From Anaerolineae bacterium (GTDB lineage Bacteria > Pseudomonadota > Alphaproteobacteria > DSM-16000 > Inquilinaceae), in the NCBI GenBank assembly GCA_028285185.1, contig JANQQD010000323.1, forward strand, positions 1 through 60,130: DNA of 60,130 bases, in the 5' to 3' direction. Shown one piece after another: positions 24,844-33,934 of the stretch. A program made the position numbers and the translations under genes. The notes beneath the pieces are model-generated. The model ran no database searches, was not told the origin of the DNA, and worked only from the letters and a program-made list of their open reading frames with translations. The stretch's first letter is position 1, and each line of letters starts with the position of its first letter.

Positions 24844-26836
24844 TCAGCGGCACCGGATACACATGCTCATTGGGCGGCGCGCCCTCGTAGAGCGGGACCC
24901 AGAGGCTGACATTGCGGTCGAGCTGGTCGTAGAGCTCGAGCTTGGACTCGATCGTGTCCAGCACCTCGATCTGCCCGCCGGGCCCGATGGCGACCCATTG
25001 GTCTTCATCGATTTCCATCAGCTGGCTCTGATAGGGCAGGCCCGCGATGTACTGACCGATCAGCTCGCCCAGGCTCTCGAATTCTGTCTGCGGCACCAGG
25101 TTCGGATCGATGGCGGCCTGGGTGACGGCGCTGCGCAGGCGTCCGAAGAACTCTTCCGGCCCCGCCTCGCCCGTGCGCCCCGTCTCCAGAATCAGCCGCA
25201 GCACCCAGCTCAGATTGCTGAGCTGGGCCTTGCTCAACAGCACGCGGACCTGCAGGGCCCGCCGGCGCGGATCGTCGAAATCGCTGTCGGCGGCCCAGGC
25301 CTGGAAGACATCCGGCGCACGGCTGCCGGTCACCCGGCCGAGATAGGCCAGCTGCATGGCGCGGCCGATCATCTGTGCCTGGCGTTCCAGCTGTGTTTCG
25401 GCCTGTTCCGTCAGTTCCGCCATATGGCCGTCGATGGCCGTGCGGACCTGGCCGATCAGCGCGTCGGTCAGGGTGTCGACCTGCCGGCCGAAAGCCTCCA
25501 CATCACCCTGGTCTACAGAATAGTAAAGCGGCTCGCTCAGGCCGTTGTAGGCAGAGACAGACTGGTAGGCGGCGGTTGCTGCGTCGTGGTAGGGCGCCCC
25601 CTCCTCCGTCAGCAGATGGAGCGTGAAGATCGCGATGTTGTTCTCTTGCGCCAGACGGTTGATTTCCGCCGGCCCCATCCGCGTCTGGCTGTTGGGATCG
25701 TTGGAGGCCCTGGGACCGGCATCGGTTATCAGCACGATGTACCGTCCGCCGAAATCATGCTTGCTCCAGCCGTCCAGATTGATTGCCTGCTCCAGCCCCG
25801 CCATGGAGTCCTCGTTGAACCCCACCGACGAGACGGCGGCCGGCGCTACCCGGTCGATCTCCTGAAGGATCACTTCAGGCGCGACATCGCGTTCAAGCTC
25901 GACAAAGGTCCGGGTGACATAGCTGAGGCCGGGCACCAGCACGGTGTTGTCGCGGAACCCGACCAGGCCGAAGCTGACCCGGTCCGCAATCTCCGAGCCG
26001 CCGATGCGCTGGTAGATCCGGCGCACGGCCTCACGGGTGCGGTCGATATAGGGTCCCATGGATGTCGTGGTATCGATGACGAAGACGATGCCGACATCGA
26101 AGCTCTGCAGCGCCTCTTCAAGGTCGATCGCCTGGACCGTTCGATCCTCGGACTCGTTCAACGGGATCGAGGCCACACGCAGGATCGTGGTTTCAAATCC
26201 CGAAGCCAGCCAAACCCTGTCGGCCTCCAGGATCGGCAGCAGATAGAATTCCTCCGACAGGTCGGGCGGGGTCTCCGGCTCGATGGAGATGATCGGGCTG
26301 TCGGGCGGCAGCGTATCGGCGACCGCAGCGTCCCGCAGCTCGTGCGAACGCGGGATCAGCAACTCCGACTCCATCAGCTCGACCAAGGTGTCGCGCTCGT
26401 CGAAGAAGAGAACCCGCTCGCGGTTGGCGGGATTGCTGAACGCGACGACCATCGCATGGTCCCAGTCGATCACCTGGTCCGTCCGCACCCAGCCACGTGC
26501 CGGCCCACGGATCGGCCCACCGACCTCCGCCCACTCGCGGCCGCCCGCCTCGCGGCGCTCGAAGACGTAGAAGACCGTGAAGGTCGGCACGAGGTCGTCG
26601 ACGACCGTCGCCGTGTCAGCCGGCTCCGCCCGCAATACCGCCCCCGGCCGTGTCAGCACGCGCTGGAACTGCCCTGTCTGATCTTCCATCGCCAGTGGCG
26701 TGCGATCCTGCGCCGCCGCGATGCGCACGCCCGCGTCCATACCCCCCGCCACCAGCGCCAGGCACATGGCCAGCCCGGCGATGAGCCGGATCAGCGGCGT
26801 CCGTGCCGAGCCTGCGCCAAGACCGTCGCTGAACAT
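24830..26836 (-). CDS. SH3-VWA periplasmic protein resembling the PpkA sensor region without a kinase
   Basis: A 668-residue protein from ATG 26836 (preceded by aaaaggga); earlier in-frame starts (26902, 26926) overlap the upstream gene. A signal or anchor helix covers residues ~13-43. Residues ~55-115 look like an SH3 domain (VLTRPGAVLRAEP, GPARGWVRTDQVIDW, then MVVAFSNPANRERVLFF), as in the C-terminal part of the T6SS kinase PpkA. A von Willebrand A domain spans ~245-460, with MIDAS DTTTSM (about 253-258) and LITDAGPRA (about 367). The remaining 200 residues are helical. No kinase domain is present. It directly precedes the ABC pair, as PpkA lies near tagTS. Confidence 0.8.
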   Translation of the reverse strand: MFSDGLGAGSARTPLIRLIAGLAMCLALVAGGMDAGVRIAAAQDRTPLAMEDQTGQFQRVLTRPGAVLRAEPADTATVVDDLVPTFTVFYVFERREAGGREWAEVGGPIRGPARGWVRTDQVIDWDHAMVVAFSNPANRERVLFFDERDTLVELMESELLIPRSHELRDAAVADTLPPDSPIISIEPETPPDLSEEFYLLPILEADRVWLASGFETTILRVASIPLNESEDRTVQAIDLEEALQSFDVGIVFVIDTTTSMGPYIDRTREAVRRIYQRIGGSEIADRVSFGLVGFRDNTVLVPGLSYVTRTFVELERDVAPEVILQEIDRVAPAAVSSVGFNEDSMAGLEQAINLDGWSKHDFGGRYIVLITDAGPRASNDPNSQTRMGPAEINRLAQENNIAIFTLHLLTEEGAPYHDAATAAYQSVSAYNGLSEPLYYSVDQGDVEAFGRQVDTLTDALIGQVRTAIDGHMAELTEQAETQLERQAQMIGRAMQLAYLGRVTGSRAPDVFQAWAADSDFDDPRRRALQVRVLLSKAQLSNLSWVLRLILETGRTGEAGPEEFFGRLRSAVTQAAIDPNLVPQTEFESLGELIGQYIAGLPYQSQLMEIDEDQWVAIGPGGQIEVLDTIESKLELYDQLDRNVSLWVPLYEGAPPNEHVYPVPLNALP

Positions 26837-26885
26837 TGTCCAAATCCCTTTTGCTGATGCGGCCGGCGGCCCACCCCGCCGCGCG

Positions 26886-28118
26886 TCATTGAAACTGGGC
26901 ATTGAGTAGACGCCGCGCCTCGGCATTGCCGTTCTCGGCCTGACCCTCGAGCCAGAGCCTCAGGCCCTCCAGCATTCGCCCTGCGGTCTCATCGCCTGCG
27001 GCTTCTGCCTGGCGGTAATAGCGGATGGCCCGCTCCGCATTGGGCTCGGAAAAGGCTGACGTATGGGGCGCGTAGTAGCGCGGGTCATACATCTTGCCGA
27101 TCTCCAGCACCGCCTCTGTCAGCCGCCGGCGCGTCATCAGCTCGCGGTAGAGGCCGATCGCCATCTGCGGATCCTCCGCCTCCAGATAGCGTTGGGCGAG
27201 GTCGAAGATCTCTTCATTGGGCCGGCCCTCAGACATGATCTGAGCGACGCACGGTTCCCAGGCGCCGGGCTCTGGCAGGCAAGGAAGTCCCTCGTCCCCC
27301 TCGGCGGCTTCCGGTTCCGCTTCGGCGGGCTCGGGCGGGTCGTCCGCGACCGATGGAGGGTCCGGCTCAGGCACGATCGCCGCCGGAACTGGGGCGGCGG
27401 CAACCGCCGGTTCGGCCTCTTCGACGACCGGCTCTTCAAGCTCGGTCACCGGCTCTTCTTCCGCCGCCGGCTGCTCTTCCTCAAGGAAGGGAAGCCAGGC
27501 GGCCATGCGCTGGCGGAGATCGTCGTCGGTGACCAGCACGTAGGCGCCCCCGCCGCCTGCGAGCAGCAGGAACAACAGAGCCCCGAGGGCGATCGCCCAT
27601 CCGCGCGGCCCCGATTTCGCGTCACCATCGTCTTCCGCGACAGCCGGTTCCGGGGTCGCCGGTTCGGCCACAAGCTCAGGGACCGGCTCGGGCTCGGCAG
27701 CAGGCGGTGGTGGCGGAGGAGCCACCACGCCCGTGCGCGTGCGCCGGGCCGGCGTGCCGGAACGGTCGGCGCGGCTGTAGGCCGAGGGCGAGATATCGGG
27801 CCATGGGGTGGTCGCTGTCACGCCCAGCGCAGGAAACTCGATCTCCACGGGCATGCCCACCTCGATCCGGTCGACCACGTCGGGCCCGACCGAAACGACC
27901 AGATCGGTTCCATCCTGGCGGACGGCCAGCGGTGTCCATTCCGCTTCGGGTCCCTGCCAACCTTCGGGACCAAGATTGTTCTTCTCGTAGTTCAGCCGGC
28001 GCACATGGAAGTTGGCGCGGTCCACCGTGGCCTGCACGCCGGCAATCCGAACCTCCGCGTGCCCTCCCCCAGGCACGCTTCGGTCTTCGCGGATGCTGAC
28101 ATGGCCGTTCGGTCTCAT
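26886..28118 (-). CDS. Single-span membrane protein with Sel1-like tail, Srf cluster linker
   Basis: A 410-residue protein in three parts. Residues ~1-115 are a beta-rich cytoplasmic domain resembling PilZ-like or similar small barrels (HAEVRIAGVQATVDRANFH, GMPVEIEFPALGV). A Pro/Glu-rich stretch then leads to one membrane helix (about 173-197, ALGALLFLLLAGGGGAYVLV). Last come an acidic Ala/Glu/Pro linker and a C-terminal ~115-residue helical segment like Sel1/TPR units (QRYLEAEDPQMAIGLYREL, RAIRYYRQAEAAGDETAG). It lies 16 bases after srfC. The domain order suggests it links cytoplasmic SrfB/SrfC to periplasmic partners; that is inference. Confidence 0.65.
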   Translation of the reverse strand: MRPNGHVSIREDRSVPGGGHAEVRIAGVQATVDRANFHVRRLNYEKNNLGPEGWQGPEAEWTPLAVRQDGTDLVVSVGPDVVDRIEVGMPVEIEFPALGVTATTPWPDISPSAYSRADRSGTPARRTRTGVVAPPPPPPAAEPEPVPELVAEPATPEPAVAEDDGDAKSGPRGWAIALGALLFLLLAGGGGAYVLVTDDDLRQRMAAWLPFLEEEQPAAEEEPVTELEEPVVEEAEPAVAAAPVPAAIVPEPDPPSVADDPPEPAEAEPEAAEGDEGLPCLPEPGAWEPCVAQIMSEGRPNEEIFDLAQRYLEAEDPQMAIGLYRELMTRRRLTEAVLEIGKMYDPRYYAPHTSAFSEPNAERAIRYYRQAEAAGDETAGRMLEGLRLWLEGQAENGNAEARRLLNAQFQ

Positions 28119-28134
28119 CGTCCCTCAGATCTCG

Positions 28135-30810
28135 TCAGGCGGCCCGTTCCAGGGCAATCACCAGTTTCCCGAGCCGCGCATTCTGCTCCACATCGACGGC
28201 GGCACCGTCTCGGCTGGCGGCGTTGTCTTCGACCAGCCGGCGATAGGCGGTCATCCAGTCGACATACTGCATCTCGTCATACGGGGTCGGCTGCTCCGGC
28301 AAGCGAAGGCTGCCGCTGTCGCCCCGCCGCGGCGAGAACACCGATCGCCGGTTCTCGCCCCGACCCGCCGTCGGCCGCTCTTCCAGCGGCAGCTTGTCGA
28401 AGCCCAGCCAGTTGACATAGGCGTTGAGGATGTTCGCGGCCAGTAGTGCGGCCTTGGCCCGAGCCTGTTCGATCTTCTGTCGGAAGCTCAGCGTCCGGCG
28501 AACGCTCTCGGCGATATCGGTGCGGATGTCCAGCCTCTGCGCCCCGGAAACCAACTCGCTTGCAAGCGCCGACATCGACGCCTCCGACACACGGAAATAG
28601 GTGCACATGCGTGGGGTTTCCGACGCCGCACGGATCTCACTGATCCAATGCTGCAGCACAGCATCGGCGAAGAGATCGGCCTTGTCGACCGGCAGCCCCC
28701 CGGGTTCCGGCGGTTCGACGTCACCGGCATCTTCGGCTTCGACCGGTTCTTCGTCGCCAAATACGTCCTCCAGCAGTTTCCTGGCGGTCACCGGCCGTCC
28801 GATTGCGACGACGGGTCGCGCCGGTTCACCGGTCTCCGCCGGCGCCGCACTGCCGTGCATCTCCACGTCGTAGTAGAGGTCGGCAAGCTCGGCATCGGTG
28901 ACCTGCAACGCCTTCAAGAGATGGCCGAAGCGCTGCGCCTCGACGCAATTGGCGAGGTGCCTGACGACCAGGGCTGCCATGGCCTTGCGTTTGCGCATTT
29001 CCTCATCCAGGTCGCCAGAGACGTAATAGCGGGCAAGCCGATCGCGCATCAGGCCCCGCTGTTGGCCGATGCGCGCCTCAATTTGCCGGCGCTTTATGTC
29101 CGGATTGCAGACGGGTGCGAGGCTTTGTGCCAAATATGTGATGCCACCGTCATTCAGGCGAAAGGCTTCGTCCCAGGCGCGGACCGGATCGTTGAAGTGG
29201 TTCTGCACCAGGGGATTGGAAAGATAGTCCTCCTGAAATCTGCGGATGCGGTTTTCTTCGCCCTGGCGGATGCCGATCTCAACGCCGTCGGCGTCGTATT
29301 CCAGGATCTCTTTGGCGCGATAGTTCGGATTGCGCATCCAGAAAGAATTCCGGAAGGGATGGCCCGGCGTCCATTCCCGCGGCCAATCATGCGCCTTACC
29401 GAAGAAGTCGAGCAGCGACGCGTTCAGCCGGATGCTCCACCGCTCGATGGACGATGCGCTCTCGCCGGCCTTCTCGCTGAACTCGGTATCGAACTTGGTG
29501 AGTACCAGAAAGAGGGCGTTTTCCTGCCGCTCGCGATCGGCCGGATCGGGCCCGTGCGTGCTGTCGATCCAGTCTTTGATCATGGCCGGCAGGGTGCGCA
29601 CTTCCTGGTTCGACGGCCCGATGCACAAGAGCATGCTGGTCAGCTCCTGCTCAGCACAGTAGCGCTCGAACAGGTAGGCCACCTTGCCGCGCAGGAAGAG
29701 GCTCTTCAGCGCATCGGCCTGCTGCATGAACTTCTCGACATCCTCGATGTTCTCGCGCGACCGCGCACCGGGGAAGTCCAGCAGGTCCGTGTGGTCGAAG
29801 AACTCCCACGGCTTGTCCTTCATGACGATGCGCAGTTCGGCGATCAGCGCCGTGACGTCGGGCCGCGGCAGCATCGCCTTGCGCCCGTCGGGCGCCAGCA
29901 CCTCCAACAGCTCCGCCCCGCCGCGCCCCAGCCCGCCCAGCGTCACCACGTCGATCACGCTCTTCTCGCGCGGGATCAGGGCGTCCAGCGGGCAATAGGC
30001 GTCGGTCGGAAAGCCGAGCTGGTTGAGTGCGCCATAGAGCTCCTTGAAGAGGTCGGTAAACGGCTCGATTTCGCCCCATAGCACCGAGAACAGTGCGGCC
30101 CGCGCACCGATCGGCAGCCGCGGCGCAAGCTCAGCCGCCGCCGCCCAATAGCTGCTGGACAGCGCGTTGATGAGCGGCAGGCCCTTGAACTGCTTCTCGA
30201 AATACTCCTGCATTTCGAAGACGTCGTCTTCGGTCAGGTGGTCCACCGGGTTCGCCAGCGCCGACCGGCGGACCATCTCGATCAGTTCCCGGATCTTCTG
30301 CGGCGTGACCGCCTGATGCTCGCTGACATCCAGGTCCGACAGATAGGTGTTGCCCAGGATCTTGGCGACATCGGTCTGTGAAAGCAGTCTGAGCGCCACC
30401 GGATAGCCGGGCGGCGTCTTTTCGCGGCGGATGGTGAAGCGGGTGACGAGGCCCGTGGACTCCTGCCCGCCTTCGGGATTGATCTCGCGCACGAAATCGA
30501 TGCCGTCGGGCTGGCCTTCGAACTCGGCCATCAAGGGCGCGGTGCCGCGCCGGGCCAGCGCAGAGATGAGATAGGATTTGCCCGCCTGGCTGGGGCCAAA
30601 CACGCCGACGCACATCGGCCGGTGGGCCGCCACCTCCAGCTTGCGTGCCGACTGGGCGAATTTGCGGAATTCGCGCATCAGCGACGCGCGTTCCTGGCGC
30701 ACCTTGTCGGCATTGTCGTGGAACCAGCCGATGGCGCCGGATGCCACCTCGGCGGTGGCCCGGCTCAGCGCCGCAACGCGCTCATTCGCCTCAACGTAGT
30801 GGGTATCCAT
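28135..30810 (-). CDS. srfC: SrfC-like dynamin-type large GTPase
   Basis: An 891-residue protein from ATG 30810; a TTG at 30855 overlapping the srfB stop (TTGA) would add 15 residues. It matches the 'virulence factor SrfC' family. GTPase motifs are visible: P-loop GPSQAGKS (72-79), G3 in LLDFPGAR (about 340-347) and G4 LTKFD (about 434-438). Long helical segments follow the G domain, as in dynamin-like proteins. No membrane span. In enterobacteria srfA-srfB-srfC form one operon. Here the order B-C is retained with 4-41 base spacing. The molecular role of SrfC is not established; membrane remodelling or a regulated switch is plausible. Confidence 0.85.
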   Translation of the reverse strand: MDTHYVEANERVAALSRATAEVASGAIGWFHDNADKVRQERASLMREFRKFAQSARKLEVAAHRPMCVGVFGPSQAGKSYLISALARRGTAPLMAEFEGQPDGIDFVREINPEGGQESTGLVTRFTIRREKTPPGYPVALRLLSQTDVAKILGNTYLSDLDVSEHQAVTPQKIRELIEMVRRSALANPVDHLTEDDVFEMQEYFEKQFKGLPLINALSSSYWAAAAELAPRLPIGARAALFSVLWGEIEPFTDLFKELYGALNQLGFPTDAYCPLDALIPREKSVIDVVTLGGLGRGGAELLEVLAPDGRKAMLPRPDVTALIAELRIVMKDKPWEFFDHTDLLDFPGARSRENIEDVEKFMQQADALKSLFLRGKVAYLFERYCAEQELTSMLLCIGPSNQEVRTLPAMIKDWIDSTHGPDPADRERQENALFLVLTKFDTEFSEKAGESASSIERWSIRLNASLLDFFGKAHDWPREWTPGHPFRNSFWMRNPNYRAKEILEYDADGVEIGIRQGEENRIRRFQEDYLSNPLVQNHFNDPVRAWDEAFRLNDGGITYLAQSLAPVCNPDIKRRQIEARIGQQRGLMRDRLARYYVSGDLDEEMRKRKAMAALVVRHLANCVEAQRFGHLLKALQVTDAELADLYYDVEMHGSAAPAETGEPARPVVAIGRPVTARKLLEDVFGDEEPVEAEDAGDVEPPEPGGLPVDKADLFADAVLQHWISEIRAASETPRMCTYFRVSEASMSALASELVSGAQRLDIRTDIAESVRRTLSFRQKIEQARAKAALLAANILNAYVNWLGFDKLPLEERPTAGRGENRRSVFSPRRGDSGSLRLPEQPTPYDEMQYVDWMTAYRRLVEDNAASRDGAAVDVEQNARLGKLVIALERAA

Positions 30811-30851
30811 GGGTCCAACCGATATTCCGCACTCTTGTTGATCACGGCCAC

Positions 30852-33800
30852 TCAAAAGACGGACAACACGCCGGTATCGAGCCAGTATCCGGCCTCGTCT
30901 TTCAACGTCTGCAATCGTATGTCGACATCGCTTGGCCGCATCGTCGACCCGTCGGCGTCTTCGATGTCGGTCACGCTGAAATCCTCCATGCGATGGCCCT
31001 GGGCGTCCTCTTCCTCCTCGTCCGCGCGCTGGAGCGTCAAGGTCAGCGGCAGGCGCATGCGCGCGGCACTCTGCGGATTGGCGAAGTCGAGGAAGTAGAG
31101 CGGTGTGGCCGGCCAGCGGTCGATCGCCAGCTGCCGAAAGCCGATGAAGGTCGGCGCGTAGAAGTTCAGCTTGGCCTCTTCCCCAGCATTGCGGCCCTTC
31201 TGTTCCAGGTCGATGTCGGAGAACAGGATGCGGTCGTCCTTGATCTGGCCGGAAATCTCCATCTCACCGACGAACCGGGCCGTGGAGCGCATTCTGAGCA
31301 TGCTGGTGCGCAAGAGGAAGTTCTGGATCTGCCCTTCCGCCAGGGCACAGAGCATGCTGCCGACCGCGGCCGTGGTCTTGGGATCGTCGATCCGGCCGCT
31401 GGTGTCGCGGAACGGATACCAGTTGCCGACACGGTACTGATGCATCGGCACGATGCGATCGGCGGGCACCGGCAGGTGGGCCAGGATGGCGTCCGTCACC
31501 GCCGGCAGCCGCGACGGCCGTCCGGAGACCAGAAGCACGTCGCAGTCCAGGCTGTGCACCACTTCGCAGAGATCGGCAAGGATCTCGCCGACCACCTGAC
31601 GAACGGTATTGCCGAGCGCATCGAGGTTCACGTCGAACCGCACCTCAGCCAAGTCGAAGTCCGCGGCACGCTCATCGCGCACCGCCTGGGTCAGATAGTC
31701 GAGCACACGCTCCGGGATCCGGGAGTCTTCATCGAAGAAATCGGCGAAGCGCTTCTCGTAGGTGGGCTCGATGCTGAACGGGCGCGCGCTCTCATAGGCA
31801 TGCAGCATGGACAGCGCGACGGGCACGCAGACCTGCGTGACGAACTGCCGGCGCAGATGGCGTTCCTGCTCCGACATGCCGCCGCGATCGCTGAACAGGC
31901 GGCGCAGCAGGGCCTTGGCGTCCCCCACCCCGGCTGACGCCAGCCCCCGCTCTAGCGGCGGCAGCACATGGCGTTCGACCACAGCCTGAACGATGTCGTC
32001 GCCCGCGATCTTGAAGCCTTCCCGGAAATTCTGGGTCGGATTGATCGCCCGGTTCCCCTCGATCTGATAGGTGGTCACCATCAGATCGGTCGTGCCGCCG
32101 CCGACATCGATGCTGCCGATGCGCAAGGTGGGGGCGTTGTCGTATCCGTCACGCAGCTTGCCGAGAATGCTGAAGAAATCGGTGGCCGCACCCTGAAACT
32201 TCTGCGTGATCTCCGTATAGAGGTAGACGAGGTGCGTACAGCTTGCCTCGTCCCAGGACAAAAGGACGGACGGCTCAGGCGGCACCCGTTGATCGTCGCC
32301 CGGCGTCCACCCCAGTACGTCCCAGGTCAGCTTAACGGCCGCCTCGGCGCGCTCGCGCATCACCTTCTGCTCGGCAATCGGCGTGGCCGGCGGCAGGGTC
32401 ATGATGATGCGGCGGAGCTGGCGCGGCACATCGGCGTTCTTGCGCCGGCTGCGCGTCTCCGGCGCGTTCATCATCAAGATCGCCTGCAGCAGGATCTCGC
32501 TCAGCATTAGGCTGAACAGGGATGACCGGGAGAATTTCGCGCGTACGGCCGACGTGCCGCGGCCGCGCTTCTGGCGCAGCACGTCGCCGTCTTCGGTGAT
32601 GTAGGCCATGATCGGGCCGGACACGGGCGGCTCATGCGCAGCACCCTCGGTCTCGACACAGTTGAACCGCCACACCTGGTTGATGGGCCGGCGGTCCCAG
32701 AGATACCGCTTGGGGCTGGACAGGCCGGACGTACCCTCAGTGCCCATGACCCCGCCGGACAGCCGCACCGCCTCCGGCCCCACACGCACCAAGCTGGCCC
32801 AGTGGAACCCCTTGCCGCGGCCGCTGCGCCGCGACAGCGCATCCTTGCCGAAGCTCGCCTGGGTGAACTCCACCCGGCTTTCGAACGGCAGGGTGTGGGC
32901 GTGCTCAGGCCGCGACAGGTCGCGCAGCTCCAGCACATAGGCGTCGTTGAGGTCCAGCCGGTCGTCGGGATTGTGCTCGATCAGGATGCCGCAGGTGCGG
33001 CTGTTGCCCACATCCAGCACCAGATCGACATCGATGGGCTTGAAGTTGGGTTCGCGGCTGACCGTGTCGATCAGCCGTATGACCGGGAACCCGCAGGCAT
33101 CCTTCATGACCTCAAGGAAGGTGAGGTACCGCGCCCAATGCTCGCAGGCATTGGGAAAATCTTCATCCCTGAGCGGCCGCCCCGGCCGCTGGGCCGCCTT
33201 GAACTCGCGAAACAGCTCATCCAGCCACTCGTCCACCCAGGGTTCGTTCAGGAACCAGCCGTTCTGGGCGTCGTCATGGACAAAGGCGAAGCGGCTTTCC
33301 TCCTCCGAATCCCGAGGTGCGGCGACCAGATAGGGTCGCCCGACTTCCACGTCCCGCAGTTCGGTGTCGAAGGCCAGCACCACGCGATGGGTATTGCCGT
33401 CGCGGTCGCGCTCGTCGAGTTCGGTGACCCGGATCCTGGCCCAGTTCGACGGCCCTCGATCGAAATCAAAGACGCCGGGCGCCAGTTCCGTCTTGATCCG
33501 CAGGAAGGGAACTGGCAGCCACTTGTTAAGAAAGACCTCCAACCCCTTGGTCTTGTTAAGATTATACGTATCCTCATCCGGTGGGATCGTGTCCGTTGCC
33601 GGGTCAAAGAGCGCACCGTCTTCGGGATGGGGCTGCAGACAGCGCAGCATCACCGTGACCAGCTGGTCTGCGCCGTCGCCCGGCGCGCCGACGCCATTGG
33701 CCGGAAGCGTCAATGTGGGATGGTCGGCGGCAGAGTCGCCCAGCTCTTCGCCGGGCGCCAATGGCCTGCGCTCTTCCCAGAACGATCGCGTCAGCTTGAG

Positions 33801-33896
33801 TGTCCGATCGATATCGAAACCGAAGTCGAGGAACTGAAGCCCGCTATTCGGAATAAGACTAACGACCGGTCGAAAACTCGGCAGCGGCTTCAGCAT
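30852..33896 (-). CDS. srfB: SrfB-like actin/Hsp70-fold ATPase
   Basis: A 1,014-residue protein of the SrfB family (pfam07520). The N-terminus VVSLIPNSGLQFLDFGFD is the family signature. The nucleotide-binding motifs of the actin/Hsp70 superfamily are spread through the chain: phosphate-1 DVGNSRTCG (about 294), phosphate-2 SIDVGGGTTDLM (about 595) and the adenosine motif VSGRPSRLP (about 788). No membrane helix, so it is cytoplasmic. A good site (ggaaggggg) precedes the ATG. It lies 38 bases downstream of the DUF2135-like gene and runs into srfC. It probably hydrolyses ATP to drive assembly or signalling with SrfC. Confidence 0.9.
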   Translation of the reverse strand: MLKPLPSFRPVVSLIPNSGLQFLDFGFDIDRTLKLTRSFWEERRPLAPGEELGDSAADHPTLTLPANGVGAPGDGADQLVTVMLRCLQPHPEDGALFDPATDTIPPDEDTYNLNKTKGLEVFLNKWLPVPFLRIKTELAPGVFDFDRGPSNWARIRVTELDERDRDGNTHRVVLAFDTELRDVEVGRPYLVAAPRDSEEESRFAFVHDDAQNGWFLNEPWVDEWLDELFREFKAAQRPGRPLRDEDFPNACEHWARYLTFLEVMKDACGFPVIRLIDTVSREPNFKPIDVDLVLDVGNSRTCGILIEHNPDDRLDLNDAYVLELRDLSRPEHAHTLPFESRVEFTQASFGKDALSRRSGRGKGFHWASLVRVGPEAVRLSGGVMGTEGTSGLSSPKRYLWDRRPINQVWRFNCVETEGAAHEPPVSGPIMAYITEDGDVLRQKRGRGTSAVRAKFSRSSLFSLMLSEILLQAILMMNAPETRSRRKNADVPRQLRRIIMTLPPATPIAEQKVMRERAEAAVKLTWDVLGWTPGDDQRVPPEPSVLLSWDEASCTHLVYLYTEITQKFQGAATDFFSILGKLRDGYDNAPTLRIGSIDVGGGTTDLMVTTYQIEGNRAINPTQNFREGFKIAGDDIVQAVVERHVLPPLERGLASAGVGDAKALLRRLFSDRGGMSEQERHLRRQFVTQVCVPVALSMLHAYESARPFSIEPTYEKRFADFFDEDSRIPERVLDYLTQAVRDERAADFDLAEVRFDVNLDALGNTVRQVVGEILADLCEVVHSLDCDVLLVSGRPSRLPAVTDAILAHLPVPADRIVPMHQYRVGNWYPFRDTSGRIDDPKTTAAVGSMLCALAEGQIQNFLLRTSMLRMRSTARFVGEMEISGQIKDDRILFSDIDLEQKGRNAGEEAKLNFYAPTFIGFRQLAIDRWPATPLYFLDFANPQSAARMRLPLTLTLQRADEEEEDAQGHRMEDFSVTDIEDADGSTMRPSDVDIRLQTLKDEAGYWLDTGVLSVF

Positions 33897-33934
33897 GGCC
33901 CCCTTCCAACGTAGTCCCCCTTCGCAGGCCCACG

